Translations under genes and position numbers: made by a program
Notes under the pieces: generated by a model
Database searches by the model: none
Seen by the model: only the letters and a program-made list of their open reading frames with translations
Told to the model about the DNA's origin: nothing
Shown: positions 33,439 through 43,544 of the stretch, piece by piece
How the letters are laid out: the number at the start of each line of letters is the position of its first letter
Numbering within the stretch: the first letter of the stretch is position 1
NCBI GenBank assembly: GCA_023657425.1
Contig: JAGTJW010000001.1
Coordinates: 1,302,001 to 1,366,000, forward strand
Origin: Ideonella sp. WA131b
GTDB taxonomy: Bacteria; Pseudomonadota; Gammaproteobacteria; Burkholderiales; Burkholderiaceae_C
Length of the DNA stretch: 64,000 bases
Reading direction: 5' to 3'

Positions 33439-34359
33439 ATGACGCTCACCGAGCTCAAGTACATCGTCGCCGTGGCGCGCGAGCGTCACTTCGGTCGCGC
33501 TGCCGAGGCCTGCCACGTCAGCCAGCCCACGCTGAGCGTGGCGGTCAAGAAGCTCGAGGAGGAGCTCGACGTCAAGCTGTTCGAGCGCGGCGCCAGCGAG
33601 GCGAGCACGACGCCGTTGGGCGCACAGATCGTGCGCCAGGCGCAGCAGGTCATCGAGCAGGCCGCCGCCATCCGCGAGATCGCCAAGACCGGCAAGGACC
33701 CCGTCACCGGCCCGCTGCGCCTGGGCGTGATCTACACCGTGGGCCCCTACCTGCTGCCCGACCTGGTGCGCCAGGCCATCGAGCGCGTGCCGCAGATGCC
33801 GCTGGTGCTGCAGGAGAACTTCACCGTGCGGCTGCTGGAGATGCTGCGAACCGGCGAGCTGGACTGCGCCATCCTGGCCGAACCCTTTCCCGATGCGGGC
33901 CTGGCCGTGGCGCCGCTGTACGACGAGCCCTTCCTGGCCGCCGTGCCGCGCAGCCACCGCATGGCACAGCGCGACAGCGTCACCGCCGAAGAGCTCAAGA
34001 ACGAGACCATGCTGCTGCTGGGCACCGGCCACTGCTTCCGCGACCACGTGCTCGAGGTCTGCCCCGAATACGCGCGCTTCTCCAGCGGTGCAGAGGGCAT
34101 CCGCAAGAGTTTCGAGGGCTCGAGCCTGGAGACCATCAAGTACATGGTGGCCTCGGGCATGGGCATCACGGTCGTGCCGCGCCTGAGCGTGCCGGCCGAG
34201 CGACAGCCGCACGTGGCCTATGTGCCCTTCAGCGAGCCCGTGCCCACGCGCCGCATCGTGCTGGCGTGGCGCCGCACCTTCCCGCGCTACGAGGCCATCG
34301 CGGCGCTGCGCAACTGCGTCTACGCCTGCTCGCTCCAGGGTGTGCGGCGCATGTCATGA
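33439..34359 (+). CDS. oxyR: Peroxide-sensing LysR-type regulator OxyR
   Basis: 306 residues. N-terminal winged helix: MTLTELKYIVAVARERHFGR, AAEACHVSQPTLSVAVKKLE. The regulatory domain carries the two redox cysteines in GHCFRDHVLEVCPEYARF at positions 199 and 208, the same numbers and spacing as in E. coli OxyR, so a peroxide-driven disulfide switch is expected. The next conserved block, SSGAEGIRKSFEGSSLETIK, is also OxyR-like. It is probably co-transcribed with recG. No katG or ahpC lies in the window. Confidence 0.95.
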   Translation: MTLTELKYIVAVARERHFGRAAEACHVSQPTLSVAVKKLEEELDVKLFERGASEASTTPLGAQIVRQAQQVIEQAAAIREIAKTGKDPVTGPLRLGVIYTVGPYLLPDLVRQAIERVPQMPLVLQENFTVRLLEMLRTGELDCAILAEPFPDAGLAVAPLYDEPFLAAVPRSHRMAQRDSVTAEELKNETMLLLGTGHCFRDHVLEVCPEYARFSSGAEGIRKSFEGSSLETIKYMVASGMGITVVPRLSVPAERQPHVAYVPFSEPVPTRRIVLAWRRTFPRYEAIAALRNCVYACSLQGVRRMS

Positions 34360-34417
34360 GCCAGTGTCCACGCCGCCGCCGCGGCCACTTGCTGGCCTGG
34401 GATGCCCCACAACGCGC

Positions 34418-36028
34418 TCACTCCGGGCGAGGCCAGGGCTCTCTCAGGGTGGACGGCCGCAGCGCTGATGCGACAGCGGGCACCAGCGACTCGAAGGCGT
34501 CCTCTTTGGGCACCAGCCGGACACCGAGCGCCGCTGCGCCGCTGCGCAGGGAGCTGTCGATGTAGCCCGTGACGATGATCAGCGGCAGTGAGGGCAGCTG
34601 CAACCGCGCAGCGCGGCAGAGATCAAGGCCGGACATTTCGGGCATCGTCTGGTCGCTCACCAGTGCGCCCAGTCCGGCACCGTGGCGATCGATCTCGCGC
34701 AAGGCGCCGTGAGCGCTGGTTGTGCGCAGCACGTGGTGGCCGGCACGTGTCAGCAGTGCGGCGTGGGCCAGACCCACCGTCTCGTCATCGTCCACGAGGA
34801 GCAAGGTGGCGGCGGGCGCCCCGGCGGCGGCCGGCTCCTCGGCCCGGGCGGGTTCCGCTGCCCCGGCCGGAGCCTCGCACAGAGGCAGGGTCAGCGTGAA
34901 GACACTGCCAACGCCCGGCTCGGAGCGCACATCGACTCGGCCGCCCATGCGCACGGCCATGCCGTGAACCTGGGCCAGCCCCAGTCCGGCACCTTCGCCG
35001 ACCGGCCGCGTGGTGAAGAACGGTTCGAAGATGCGCTCGCGCAACTCTGCGGGGATGCCGCAACCGGTGTCGGCCACCTGGATTTCGGCGTTGCCAAGGC
35101 CTGCCGCGCGCAGCGCCACTGTCACCGTGCCGGGCCGTCCCTGAAGCGCCAGCCAGCCGTTGTGCACCAGGTTCATCAGCGCCTGCTGAAGGTCGGTCGC
35201 ATCGCCTCGCACCCACAGCGCCTCGGCGCCGGCCGCCACTTCCAGGGCCAGCCCCGCCCCGGCCGGGCGGCTGGTGGCCAGCAGTGCCAGTGTCTCTTCC
35301 AGCAGCGGTGCCAGGGCCAACGGCTCGGCTGTCGTGGCAGGCCCACGCCCGAACGCGAGGACGCGGCGCACGAGGTCGCGCCCGCGCAGCGCGGCGCGCT
35401 GGATGTGCCGAAGCGGCTCCTGCTCTTCGCCGTGTTCCGGCGGGCCCTCCAGCAGCAGCGCGGTGTGGCCGAGCACGGCGCCCAGCACGTTGTTGAAGTC
35501 ATGCGCGATGCCGCCGGCCAACGCGCCGAGGGCCTCCAGCCGCTGGCGCTCGCGCTCGCGAGCGTCGGCCAGGCGTCGCGCCGTGACGGACTGGTGCGAC
35601 ACGACCACGCGCCCGGGCCCCGGGCCTTCAATCAGCGCCGCCGCAGCGACGAACCAGCGCAATTCGGTGGGCGAATGACAGGGGTACTCGATCTCGAAGT
35701 GTGCCCGCCGGCCCGCCAGCACTTCGCGCAACAGGGCACCGAAGGCAGGCGCCTCGGTGGACTGCATGCCGCTGGCCGAGTCACACACGGCCAGATAGTT
35801 GCTACCTTCTACCGTGGCAGTCTCGTTACCACCGTTGCAGGCGCTGAACTGGCGCCAAGCGCGGTTGACCCACAGCACGGTGGCGTCGGCGGCCAGCACG
35901 CACACATGCGACGGAAGAGCATCGAGCGCGCTGCGCAGCAGATCGGGCAGGGCATCTTCCCGGCTGGGTCGGGCTCGCCTCAGATCCCGCGGGTGGGACC
36001 CACGGCGACTCTTGTCTCTGACTCGCAT
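34418..36028 (-). CDS. Hybrid sensor histidine kinase with C-terminal receiver
   Basis: 536 residues from ATG 36028; codons upstream are antisense of prfC. Domain order: PAS-like sensor (about 25-150; LDALPSHVCVLAADATVLWV), phosphoacceptor helix with GGIAHDFNNVLGAVLGH (His near 176), ATPase domain (LMNLVHNGW, VADTGCGIP, EGAGLGLAQVHGMAV), then a receiver domain from about 405 (LLLVDDDETV, Asp near 457 in VSDQTMPEMSG, LIIVTGY, LVPKE). There is no membrane segment, so it is cytoplasmic. The HDFNN-type H box is of the NtrB/hybrid class. No partner regulator lies beside it. Confidence 0.88.
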   Translation of the reverse strand: MRVRDKSRRGSHPRDLRRARPSREDALPDLLRSALDALPSHVCVLAADATVLWVNRAWRQFSACNGGNETATVEGSNYLAVCDSASGMQSTEAPAFGALLREVLAGRRAHFEIEYPCHSPTELRWFVAAAALIEGPGPGRVVVSHQSVTARRLADARERERQRLEALGALAGGIAHDFNNVLGAVLGHTALLLEGPPEHGEEQEPLRHIQRAALRGRDLVRRVLAFGRGPATTAEPLALAPLLEETLALLATSRPAGAGLALEVAAGAEALWVRGDATDLQQALMNLVHNGWLALQGRPGTVTVALRAAGLGNAEIQVADTGCGIPAELRERIFEPFFTTRPVGEGAGLGLAQVHGMAVRMGGRVDVRSEPGVGSVFTLTLPLCEAPAGAAEPARAEEPAAAGAPAATLLLVDDDETVGLAHAALLTRAGHHVLRTTSAHGALREIDRHGAGLGALVSDQTMPEMSGLDLCRAARLQLPSLPLIIVTGYIDSSLRSGAAALGVRLVPKEDAFESLVPAVASALRPSTLREPWPRPE

Positions 36029-36265
36029 CTTGCTGCTTCTGTTCACGCAGATGTTAACGGCGGGACGGGCAAGCCGCACCAAGCCAGCGCATGTCGGCGT
36101 ACAACGCTTGGCGATCTGCGGCAGCAGCTCGAGAGTTGGGCTTGCTTCGCGCGGCGCGGGTTCGCCCACCGCACGAGACTCAGGGACCGGGAGTCCTGAC
36201 CGCGGGCATTGCAGGCGGCCCGGCGCACCCACCGGATAATGAGCGACCTCCTGGAGCCTGCTGCC

Positions 36266-37894
<1,629 letters not shown>

Positions 37895-38161
37895 GAGCGT
37901 GGGCGGCAGAAATCCAGCCCCGCGTTGGGCCGACTTCGGGGCCCAGGCCAGGCGCCGCGCGCAGCCCGGGCTGTGCGCCCGGGCCAGCGTGGCAACGCCG
38001 CATGGGCCCCGAAATCGGCCCAACCCGAGGGGCCGGGGCGGCCAAAGCCGCTGGCGGGTGTTGCGCCGCTGGCGCGGGCGTCAAGCCCGCGCTGCGCGAC
38101 GCGCCTACGCCAGTGGCTTTGGCCGCCCCGGCGCGGGGCTGGATTTCTGCCGCCCACACTC
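37895..38161 (+). mobile_element. Non-autonomous element (MITE), copy A
   Basis: 267 bp bounded by 30-bp terminal inverted repeats (one mismatch) beginning GAGCGTGGGCGGCAGAAATC, flanked by CTAG at 37891-37894 and 38162-38165. Inside are two long inverted repeats: arm pair A at 37925-37945/38003-38023 and arm pair B at 38035-38056/38108-38129, each with one mismatch. The whole could fold into a three-way junction. It codes for nothing. A 4-bp CTAG duplication is the pattern of IS5-group transposases, which may have mobilised it. The bases after the right CTAG (GAGCGTGGG) look like the start of another, lost copy. Confidence 0.85.
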
Positions 38162-38204
38162 CTAGGAGCGTGGGAGTGTTGCCGCCGGCGGCAGCGTCCC
38201 CAGG

Positions 38205-38421
38205 TGTGGGCGTGGCCGAGTTTGCCGGCTGGGTGCCGGGCGGCCAAGAGATGCTGGTGGCTCGCGAGTCGCGCGCGGAGGGCCGCTACCGGCGTACCTT
38301 CGAGCTGGTCTCGCTGGCGACCTTGCAGCCTGAACGGCAGGCGACAGAGCCGACCGGGCTGGGTGTTTTCCAGCGTTGGGCCGACACCGGCTGGCTGAAC
38401 GCCTCGCCGGCGACCCGGTGA
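38205..38421 (+). pseudogene. PD40/TolB-like propeller protein, C-terminal remnant
   Basis: The plus-strand frame after element copy A reads GVAEFAGWVPGGQEMLVARE, then RRTFELVSLATLQPERQA and LGVFQRWADTGWLNASPATR, stop at 38419. This is like the last 70 residues of secreted PD40 (WD40-like) beta-propeller proteins seen in related bacteria. No start codon or upstream propeller blades exist; the frame runs back into the element. It is a fragment left after element insertion or deletion. The family call is from memory and only moderately sure. Confidence 0.45.
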
Positions 38422-38608
38422 AGCTGGGAGCTGCACGTGCGCAGCTTGCCGGCTTAATCAGAGGCGTGCGATCGTGCGCACTTGGCGCAGCAGGCTTGCA
38501 ATCGCTTCGCAACCTTCCGTACCCAGGCCAGCAACCGCCAGCGTGCAGCATCATCTGCGGCGGCCTCGCCTTCGGTCGGCGCGGCCCGCCAGCCGCTGGA
38601 GACCCCCT

Positions 38609-39322
38609 TTGCCGCAGAGCCTGCAGAACAAGCGCATCCTGATCGCCGAGGACGAGCCCGAGATCGCGGCCATCCTGCAGGCCTTCTTTGCCCGCGAGCA
38701 GGCGCAGGTGCTGATCTCGCCCAATGGCGCTGATGCGATCCAGGCCGCCCAGCACTGGCGCCCTGACCTGGTCTTGCTCGACATCCACTTGCCGCAGCGC
38801 GACGGCCTGTCAGTGCTGGCCGAATGGCGCGGCCGCGGGGGGGCCCCCGTCATCATCGTCACCGCGATGGGCGAGGATGTCGACCGCTTGCTCGGCTTTC
38901 GCCTGGGGTGCGATGACTACGTGGTCAAGCCCTTCAACCCCTTGGAGGTGGTGGCACGGGCCAAGGCCGTTCTGCAGCGCGGGGCGACTGTGGCGCAGCC
39001 ACCGAGCCGTCTGCACCTGGGCGGCCTGAGCATCGACCTGGAAGCGCACACGGCCACGCTGCACGGTGCGGCCCTGAATCTCACGCCCACTGAATTCAGG
39101 CTGCTGCGCCTGCTGGCCGAACGTGCCGGCAGGCTGGTCACACGCAGCCAGTTGGTGGAAATCGCGATGGGTGAAGACGCTTTCGACAAGTCGGTCAACC
39201 CGCACATCAGCCGGCTGCGGCAGAAGCTGGAAGACGGCGGCACGCCCGGGCAGCGCCCGCAGCTGCGGCTGGTGAGCGTGCAGCGCGAAGGCTACCGGCT
39301 GGACGTGATCGAAGCCGCCTGA
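38609..39322 (+). CDS. OmpR-family response regulator
   Basis: 237 residues from a TTG at 38609 with GGAG seven bases upstream; no ATG gives a sensible N-terminus, and upstream codons are unlike the family. Receiver domain: ILIAEDEPEI, phosphoacceptor Asp58 in LVLLDIHLPQRDG, Thr85 in VIIVTAMGED, Lys107 in DDYVVKPFNP. A winged-helix DNA-binding domain follows: LNLTPTEFRLLRLLAERAGR, NPHISRLRQKLED and VSVQREGYRL. It resembles AdeR/BaeR-type regulators. It precedes its sensor kinase by ten bases and probably controls the TonB-dependent receptor gene downstream. Confidence 0.9.
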   Translation: MPQSLQNKRILIAEDEPEIAAILQAFFAREQAQVLISPNGADAIQAAQHWRPDLVLLDIHLPQRDGLSVLAEWRGRGGAPVIIVTAMGEDVDRLLGFRLGCDDYVVKPFNPLEVVARAKAVLQRGATVAQPPSRLHLGGLSIDLEAHTATLHGAALNLTPTEFRLLRLLAERAGRLVTRSQLVEIAMGEDAFDKSVNPHISRLRQKLEDGGTPGQRPQLRLVSVQREGYRLDVIEAA

Positions 39323-39332
39323 GGTGCCCCGG

Positions 39333-40502
39333 ATGTCTACACCGTCGACTTTGCCGCTGAAGGTTCAGATCGCGCTGCTGGCCGGTGCCATTGCCGTTGC
39401 CGGTGCCCTGGCCACCTCCACCCTGCCCAGCGCGGTGTACGCGCTGCGCGACATGCTGTTCGATGCCAGCCTGAGCGAGGCTGCGCGGACGCAGCTGCGT
39501 GCAGCCGAGACGCAGTTCGGCAGTTGCGGGCCGCAGTACATCATGCTGCGCAATCAGTTCGGCTTCGAAGCCTGGCGGCTGAATTACCACGTCGTGGAGG
39601 GGGTGTTGGCTTTCAGCGTGGCGCTGCTGATGGCCCTGCTGGCGTGGTGGTCCGCGGCCCGGGTGGCCCTGCCCATCGAGGCCTTGGCACGGGCGGCGCG
39701 CCGTGTCGCTGCGGGCGAACGGGTGGCGGCGCCAACGCCGCCGCCGGCCTCCGGCGCTGAGGTGTTGGCGCTGCACGCCGACTTTGTGCGCATGACGGCC
39801 GCGCTGAAGTCGGCCGACGACGACCTGCGCTTGCGCTCGGCCGCGCTGGCGCACGACATCCGCACGCCGCTGACCATCATGAAGGGCCGCTTGATCGGGC
39901 TGCGCGAAGAGGTGTTCGCGGCCGACGCGGGTTTTGTCGATGGCCTGCTCCAGCAGGTGGCCTTCATCGACCATCTGGTCAGCGAAGTCAACGCGCTCAG
40001 CGATGCACGCGCGGCCCAGGCCTCAGCGGCCGTGGCGGTGGACTGGTCGGCGCTCACTCGGCAGGCGCTGGCCGCCATGGCGCCCGAGTTCCAGGCGGCA
40101 GGCATCGCCGTGCAGACCGACGTGGAACCCGCTGTGGTGGTGCAGGCCGACACCTTGCGCCTGAACCGGGCGCTGATGAACGTGCTGCGCAACGCGCTGC
40201 GCTACGCCCCTGATGCGCCCATGCATCTGAGCCTGCGCCGGCAAGGCCCAGAGGCCGTGCTGCGTTGCGAAGACGGCGGCCCTGGTTGGCCGCCCGGCGA
40301 CCCCATGGCCCTGGCCGAGCCCTTCGCCCGTGGTGAAGGCTCTCGCTCGGCCGAAACCGGCGGCAACGGCTTGGGTCTGTCCATCGTGCAGGCGGTGGCG
40401 CTGGCCTATGGAGGCCGCCTCTCGCTGAAGCGCGGTGATGGCGACGGCGCCGTGGTGGAACTGCGCCTGCCCCTGGCAGCGGCCGCGACGCAACAGGTCT
40501 GA
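39333..40502 (+). CDS. Sensor histidine kinase (AdeS/BaeS-like)
   Basis: 389 residues from ATG 39333, with GAGG eight bases upstream that overlaps the stop of the regulator gene. Two membrane segments (about 12-34 and 87-110) enclose a short periplasmic part holding QFGSCGPQYIM. HAMP-like linker, then the phosphoacceptor AALAHDIRTPLTIMKGRL (His near 172), N box MNVLRNALRYAPDAPM, and GNGLGLSIVQAVALAYGG. The ligand is unknown; the small periplasmic region suggests sensing of membrane or small-molecule stress. The operon continues with an outer-membrane receptor. Confidence 0.9.
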   Translation: MSTPSTLPLKVQIALLAGAIAVAGALATSTLPSAVYALRDMLFDASLSEAARTQLRAAETQFGSCGPQYIMLRNQFGFEAWRLNYHVVEGVLAFSVALLMALLAWWSAARVALPIEALARAARRVAAGERVAAPTPPPASGAEVLALHADFVRMTAALKSADDDLRLRSAALAHDIRTPLTIMKGRLIGLREEVFAADAGFVDGLLQQVAFIDHLVSEVNALSDARAAQASAAVAVDWSALTRQALAAMAPEFQAAGIAVQTDVEPAVVVQADTLRLNRALMNVLRNALRYAPDAPMHLSLRRQGPEAVLRCEDGGPGWPPGDPMALAEPFARGEGSRSAETGGNGLGLSIVQAVALAYGGRLSLKRGDGDGAVVELRLPLAAAATQQV

Positions 40503-40591
40503 ACCAGGCGCAACCACACGCCAACGGTTCGGTCGCCGCCCCGCACGAAGTCTTGGTCACAGTGAGCTGCATGCCCACTGCCGGAATTGCC

Positions 40592-42622
40592 ATGCGCCGA
40601 ATGGCCTGTCTTGCCCTGGTTTGCCTTGCTGCTGCGGGCCCTGCGAATGTTCAAGCCGCAGTGCGCGCAGTGGTGCAGAGCTACGACGCCAGCTTCTTTG
40701 CCCCCTTCACACCGCAGACGGCGCTGGACATGGTGAACCGCCTGCCTGGCTTTGTGCTGGACAGCGGCACCGAGCTGCGCGGCTTTGCCAACGCGGCCGG
40801 CAATGTGCTGCTGGACGGCGAGCCGCCGTCTTCCAAGTCGGGCGGCGTGCTGGAAGCCCTGGCCCGGGTGCCGGCGGCCCAGGTCGTTCGTATCGAGCTG
40901 GTGCAAGGCGGTGATGGCGGCCAGGGGTCGGGGGCCACCGTGCTGGCCAACGTGGTGCGGCGCGAGGTCGGCCTCAGCGGGCGCTGGGAACTGGTGGCCG
41001 AGCAGAATGGACGCCGTCCTGAGCAGTATCTCGAACTGAGTCTGACCGCGCCGGTGCAAGGCTGGCAGGCCGCCTTCGGTGTGTCGGGCTATGCGTCACG
41101 CCAGCAGATCGGGGGCACACGAACGCGCCGCGCGGCCGACGAAAGCCTGTTGCTCTTCGAGCAGCAGGACATCAACAGCACCTACCGCGGCCTCACGCTG
41201 TCCAGCGAGGCTTCCCGGGCCTGGCGTGCCGGCCAGCTGACGCTGTCGGCCCGCGCCGATGTGGCCACCGAAGACACCACCACGCGCCGAGACGGGTTCG
41301 GCGCCATCGCACCCCCAGGCGCGCTGCTGCAGGTGCAGCGTTTCGGGCTGGACAGCCGCACCACCACCAGCGAGCTGGGCGCCACGTGGAACGGTCTGCT
41401 GAACCCGTCCTGGCAGCTGAACCTGCTGTCGCTGGGCAAAGGCCGGCGTGCCGAGAGTCGTTCGGCGGGCTTGCGCAGTGCGGCCGATGGGCAGCCGCTG
41501 TTCATCAACAGTTCAACGCAGACCGACGATGCACTGGAGCTGATTGGTCGCGCCAGCATCCGCCGCAGTGAAGAGACCACCTTGCGCCCGGAGTGGGGCG
41601 TGGAGCTGGTCTTCAATCGCCTGGACAGCACGCTCGAAGGCGCCATGACCACGCCGCCGGCCGCGCCGCAGACGGTGCCCGGCCAGGCCGTGCGCGTGGA
41701 AGAGGGCCGTGGCGAGGTCTTCGGCCGGCTGGCTTGGACGGTCTCGCCACAGTTCAGCGCCGAGGCCGGCGTCGCTCTGGAGGCTTCGCGCATACGGGTC
41801 TCGGGTGGTGCACAGCGCGAACGCGATTTGCGCTACGCCAAACCCAGCCTCAGCGCCACCTGGCGCCCGGCCGAAGGCCTGGAGCTTCGCGGCAGCGTGA
41901 GGCGCAGCGTCGGCCAGCTCAACTTCAACGACTTCGCCGCCTCGGCCGAACTCGCCAGCGACCGCACCCAGACCGGCAACCCCGAACTGGTGCCCGACCG
42001 TCGCACCCGGGCCACGCTGGCGCTGGACCTGCGCGGCCAGGAGGGCGCCGCGCTGAACCTGCAGGTCTTCGCCGAGCAGCGGAAAGACGTGGTGGATGCC
42101 GTGATCCTGGGCCCGGGGCAAGGGGGTACGGGCAACGCCGGTTCGGCGCGGGTGTGGGGCCTGTCGGCCAGCGGCGCGCTGCCCCTGGACGGGTTGGCTG
42201 CGGGCCTGAGGCTCAGCGCCAATGGGCTGTGGCAGGACGCACGCTTCACCGACCCGGCCACCGCCCAACGGCGCCTGCTCAACGACTTCGAGCCCCAGCG
42301 CTACAAGGTCGAGCTGCGGCAGGACCTGCGCGCCCAGAAACGGTCCTGGGGGCTGACGCTGGACGGCAGCCTTCAGCGCACCAGCTACTTCTCCAACCAG
42401 TCATCCAGGCTAGACTTCGAAAGCCGCTGGGGCGCCTTCGTGGAGACCAGCGAGTTCACCGGCCTGAAGGCCCGGCTGGCGGTCTTGAACATCGGCGGCT
42501 ACGACGTCGTGCGTGAAAACCGCTTCTTCACGCCCGACCGCACGGGTGCGCCCGCGGGCCGGCAGGCCCTGATGTTTCTCCATGGGCAGACAGTGCAGTT
42601 CAGCTTGGCGGGGACTTTCTGA
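40592..42622 (+). CDS. TonB-dependent outer-membrane receptor
   Basis: 676 residues from ATG 40592, which begins a good signal peptide (MRRMACLALVCLAAAGPANV, cut after QA). The plug domain follows (about 40-140): TALDMVNRLPGFVLDSG, NVLLDGEPPSSKSGG, AAQVVRIELVQGGDGGQGSG. Then a beta-barrel of alternating aromatic strands, with LSATWRPAEGLELRGSVRRS, TGNPELVPDRRTRATLALDL near the middle, and a C-terminal strand ending in Phe (VQFSLAGTF) as needed for BAM insertion. The substrate is unknown. It lies 89 bp after the sensor kinase, so the two-component system probably controls it. Confidence 0.87.
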   Translation: MRRMACLALVCLAAAGPANVQAAVRAVVQSYDASFFAPFTPQTALDMVNRLPGFVLDSGTELRGFANAAGNVLLDGEPPSSKSGGVLEALARVPAAQVVRIELVQGGDGGQGSGATVLANVVRREVGLSGRWELVAEQNGRRPEQYLELSLTAPVQGWQAAFGVSGYASRQQIGGTRTRRAADESLLLFEQQDINSTYRGLTLSSEASRAWRAGQLTLSARADVATEDTTTRRDGFGAIAPPGALLQVQRFGLDSRTTTSELGATWNGLLNPSWQLNLLSLGKGRRAESRSAGLRSAADGQPLFINSSTQTDDALELIGRASIRRSEETTLRPEWGVELVFNRLDSTLEGAMTTPPAAPQTVPGQAVRVEEGRGEVFGRLAWTVSPQFSAEAGVALEASRIRVSGGAQRERDLRYAKPSLSATWRPAEGLELRGSVRRSVGQLNFNDFAASAELASDRTQTGNPELVPDRRTRATLALDLRGQEGAALNLQVFAEQRKDVVDAVILGPGQGGTGNAGSARVWGLSASGALPLDGLAAGLRLSANGLWQDARFTDPATAQRRLLNDFEPQRYKVELRQDLRAQKRSWGLTLDGSLQRTSYFSNQSSRLDFESRWGAFVETSEFTGLKARLAVLNIGGYDVVRENRFFTPDRTGAPAGRQALMFLHGQTVQFSLAGTF

Positions 42623-42690
42623 ATGCCAACCGCGCACCCGGCATCTGCCGCAACCACCTTCCTTTCCACAACGTTTGGTGGGGTCTTGCC

Positions 42691-43326
42691 GTGACTAAGC
42701 CACAGTTCATTCTGAGCGCCCTCGTCCTCTGCTTCGCCTGGGCCCCGTGCAGCGTGCCGGCGCAGGTGATCGGCAACCCTTCGCTTCAGGTCTCAAGCCC
42801 AGCAGCGGCTGCGCCGGAAGGCTGGCAGGCTGATGGCCGGGCTGAGCGCATGGCGCCGGACCCGGCGGTGCTTGTCGAGGGCCGGCCGGCGTGGCGAGTC
42901 GACTACCTCGTTACGGCACCGTACGCTGGTCTGGTGCAGCGTCTGGACGCTGCCGCACTGCGTGGTCAGCGCCTGGCGCTGGAAGGCTGGGTCGCCAAGG
43001 AGCAAGAGGCGGCCACCGCAGGAATCTGGGTGCGGGCTTTCGATGCGCAGCGGCAGAGCATTGCCTACGCCAACACCTACGAACAAACCTTGCCTGCGGA
43101 CCGACAGTTGCGCAAGCAAAGACTCGAGTTCGCAGTGCCCGCCGAAGCCGCCTTGGTCCTTGTGGGTGCTTCGATCTACGCCGCCAGTGGCAGCGCTTGG
43201 TTCGGGGGCATTGACGCGCGCCTGATGCCCGCAGAGCCCATCGCTCGCGGGGCTCAAGCCGAAAAGCCGCCGCCAATGACGAGGTCGGCACCCGTCATGA
43301 ACGCCGCTTCCGGGGTAGCCAGGTAG
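42691..43326 (+). CDS. Secreted protein of unknown function
   Basis: 211 residues from a GTG at 42691. A signal peptide is clear (TKPQFILSALVLCFAWAPCS, cut near PAQ). The mature part looks like a beta-sandwich of the carbohydrate-binding kind: GNPSLQVSSPAAAAPEGWQA, LALEGWVAKEQEAATAGIWV, then LVLVGASIYAASGSAWFGGI. No family was recognised with confidence. The last 25 residues (43254-43326) are read from the antisense of a broken SDR gene, so the original C-terminus may have been lost or replaced. It follows the TonB receptor by 68 bp and may belong to the same operon. Confidence 0.65.
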   Translation: MTKPQFILSALVLCFAWAPCSVPAQVIGNPSLQVSSPAAAAPEGWQADGRAERMAPDPAVLVEGRPAWRVDYLVTAPYAGLVQRLDAAALRGQRLALEGWVAKEQEAATAGIWVRAFDAQRQSIAYANTYEQTLPADRQLRKQRLEFAVPAEAALVLVGASIYAASGSAWFGGIDARLMPAEPIARGAQAEKPPPMTRSAPVMNAASGVAR

Positions 43327-43480
43327 ACCCGCAGGCTGGCGATCTCGTCCACCTGCGCGTGGCGCGGGATGGCCATCAGCCCAAGCAGCGCGGCGGCGAA
43401 GTCGCCCGAAGCGGGGTTCATCTCGGTATCCACCGGGCCGAGCGACGCGGGCGAAGTGTTTCCTGTCCAGAAGCGAGCTT
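43254..43480 (-). pseudogene. SDR-family oxidoreductase, C-terminal remnant
   Basis: The minus strand reads WTGNTSPASLGPVDTEMNPA, SGDFAAALLGLMAIPRHAQV, DEIASLRVYLATPEAAFMTG and ADLVIGGGFSA, stop at 43254. This is the C-terminal third of a short-chain dehydrogenase, including the PVDTEM and GGGFSA parts, but the Rossmann glycines and the YxxxK active site are missing. Upstream the frame runs into low-similarity sequence and then element copy C. It is a truncated gene whose 3' end overlaps the neighbouring secreted-protein gene. Confidence 0.7.
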
Positions 43481-43544
43481 CAAGCTGGCTGAGATCCGTT
43501 GAGCGTTGACCGCGCAGCCGAAGGGTGCATCTGGCGCCCGCTAG

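Noticed and set aside
31162..34212. A 1016-codon minus-strand frame opposite recG and oxyR
   Set aside because: Antisense of two well-conserved genes, with His/Gln/Arg-rich composition and no ribosome-binding site or family match.
36239..36265. Upstream ATG as the prfC start
   Set aside because: It has no ribosome-binding site and gives a longer lead than other RF3 proteins; ATG 36266 has GGAG upstream.
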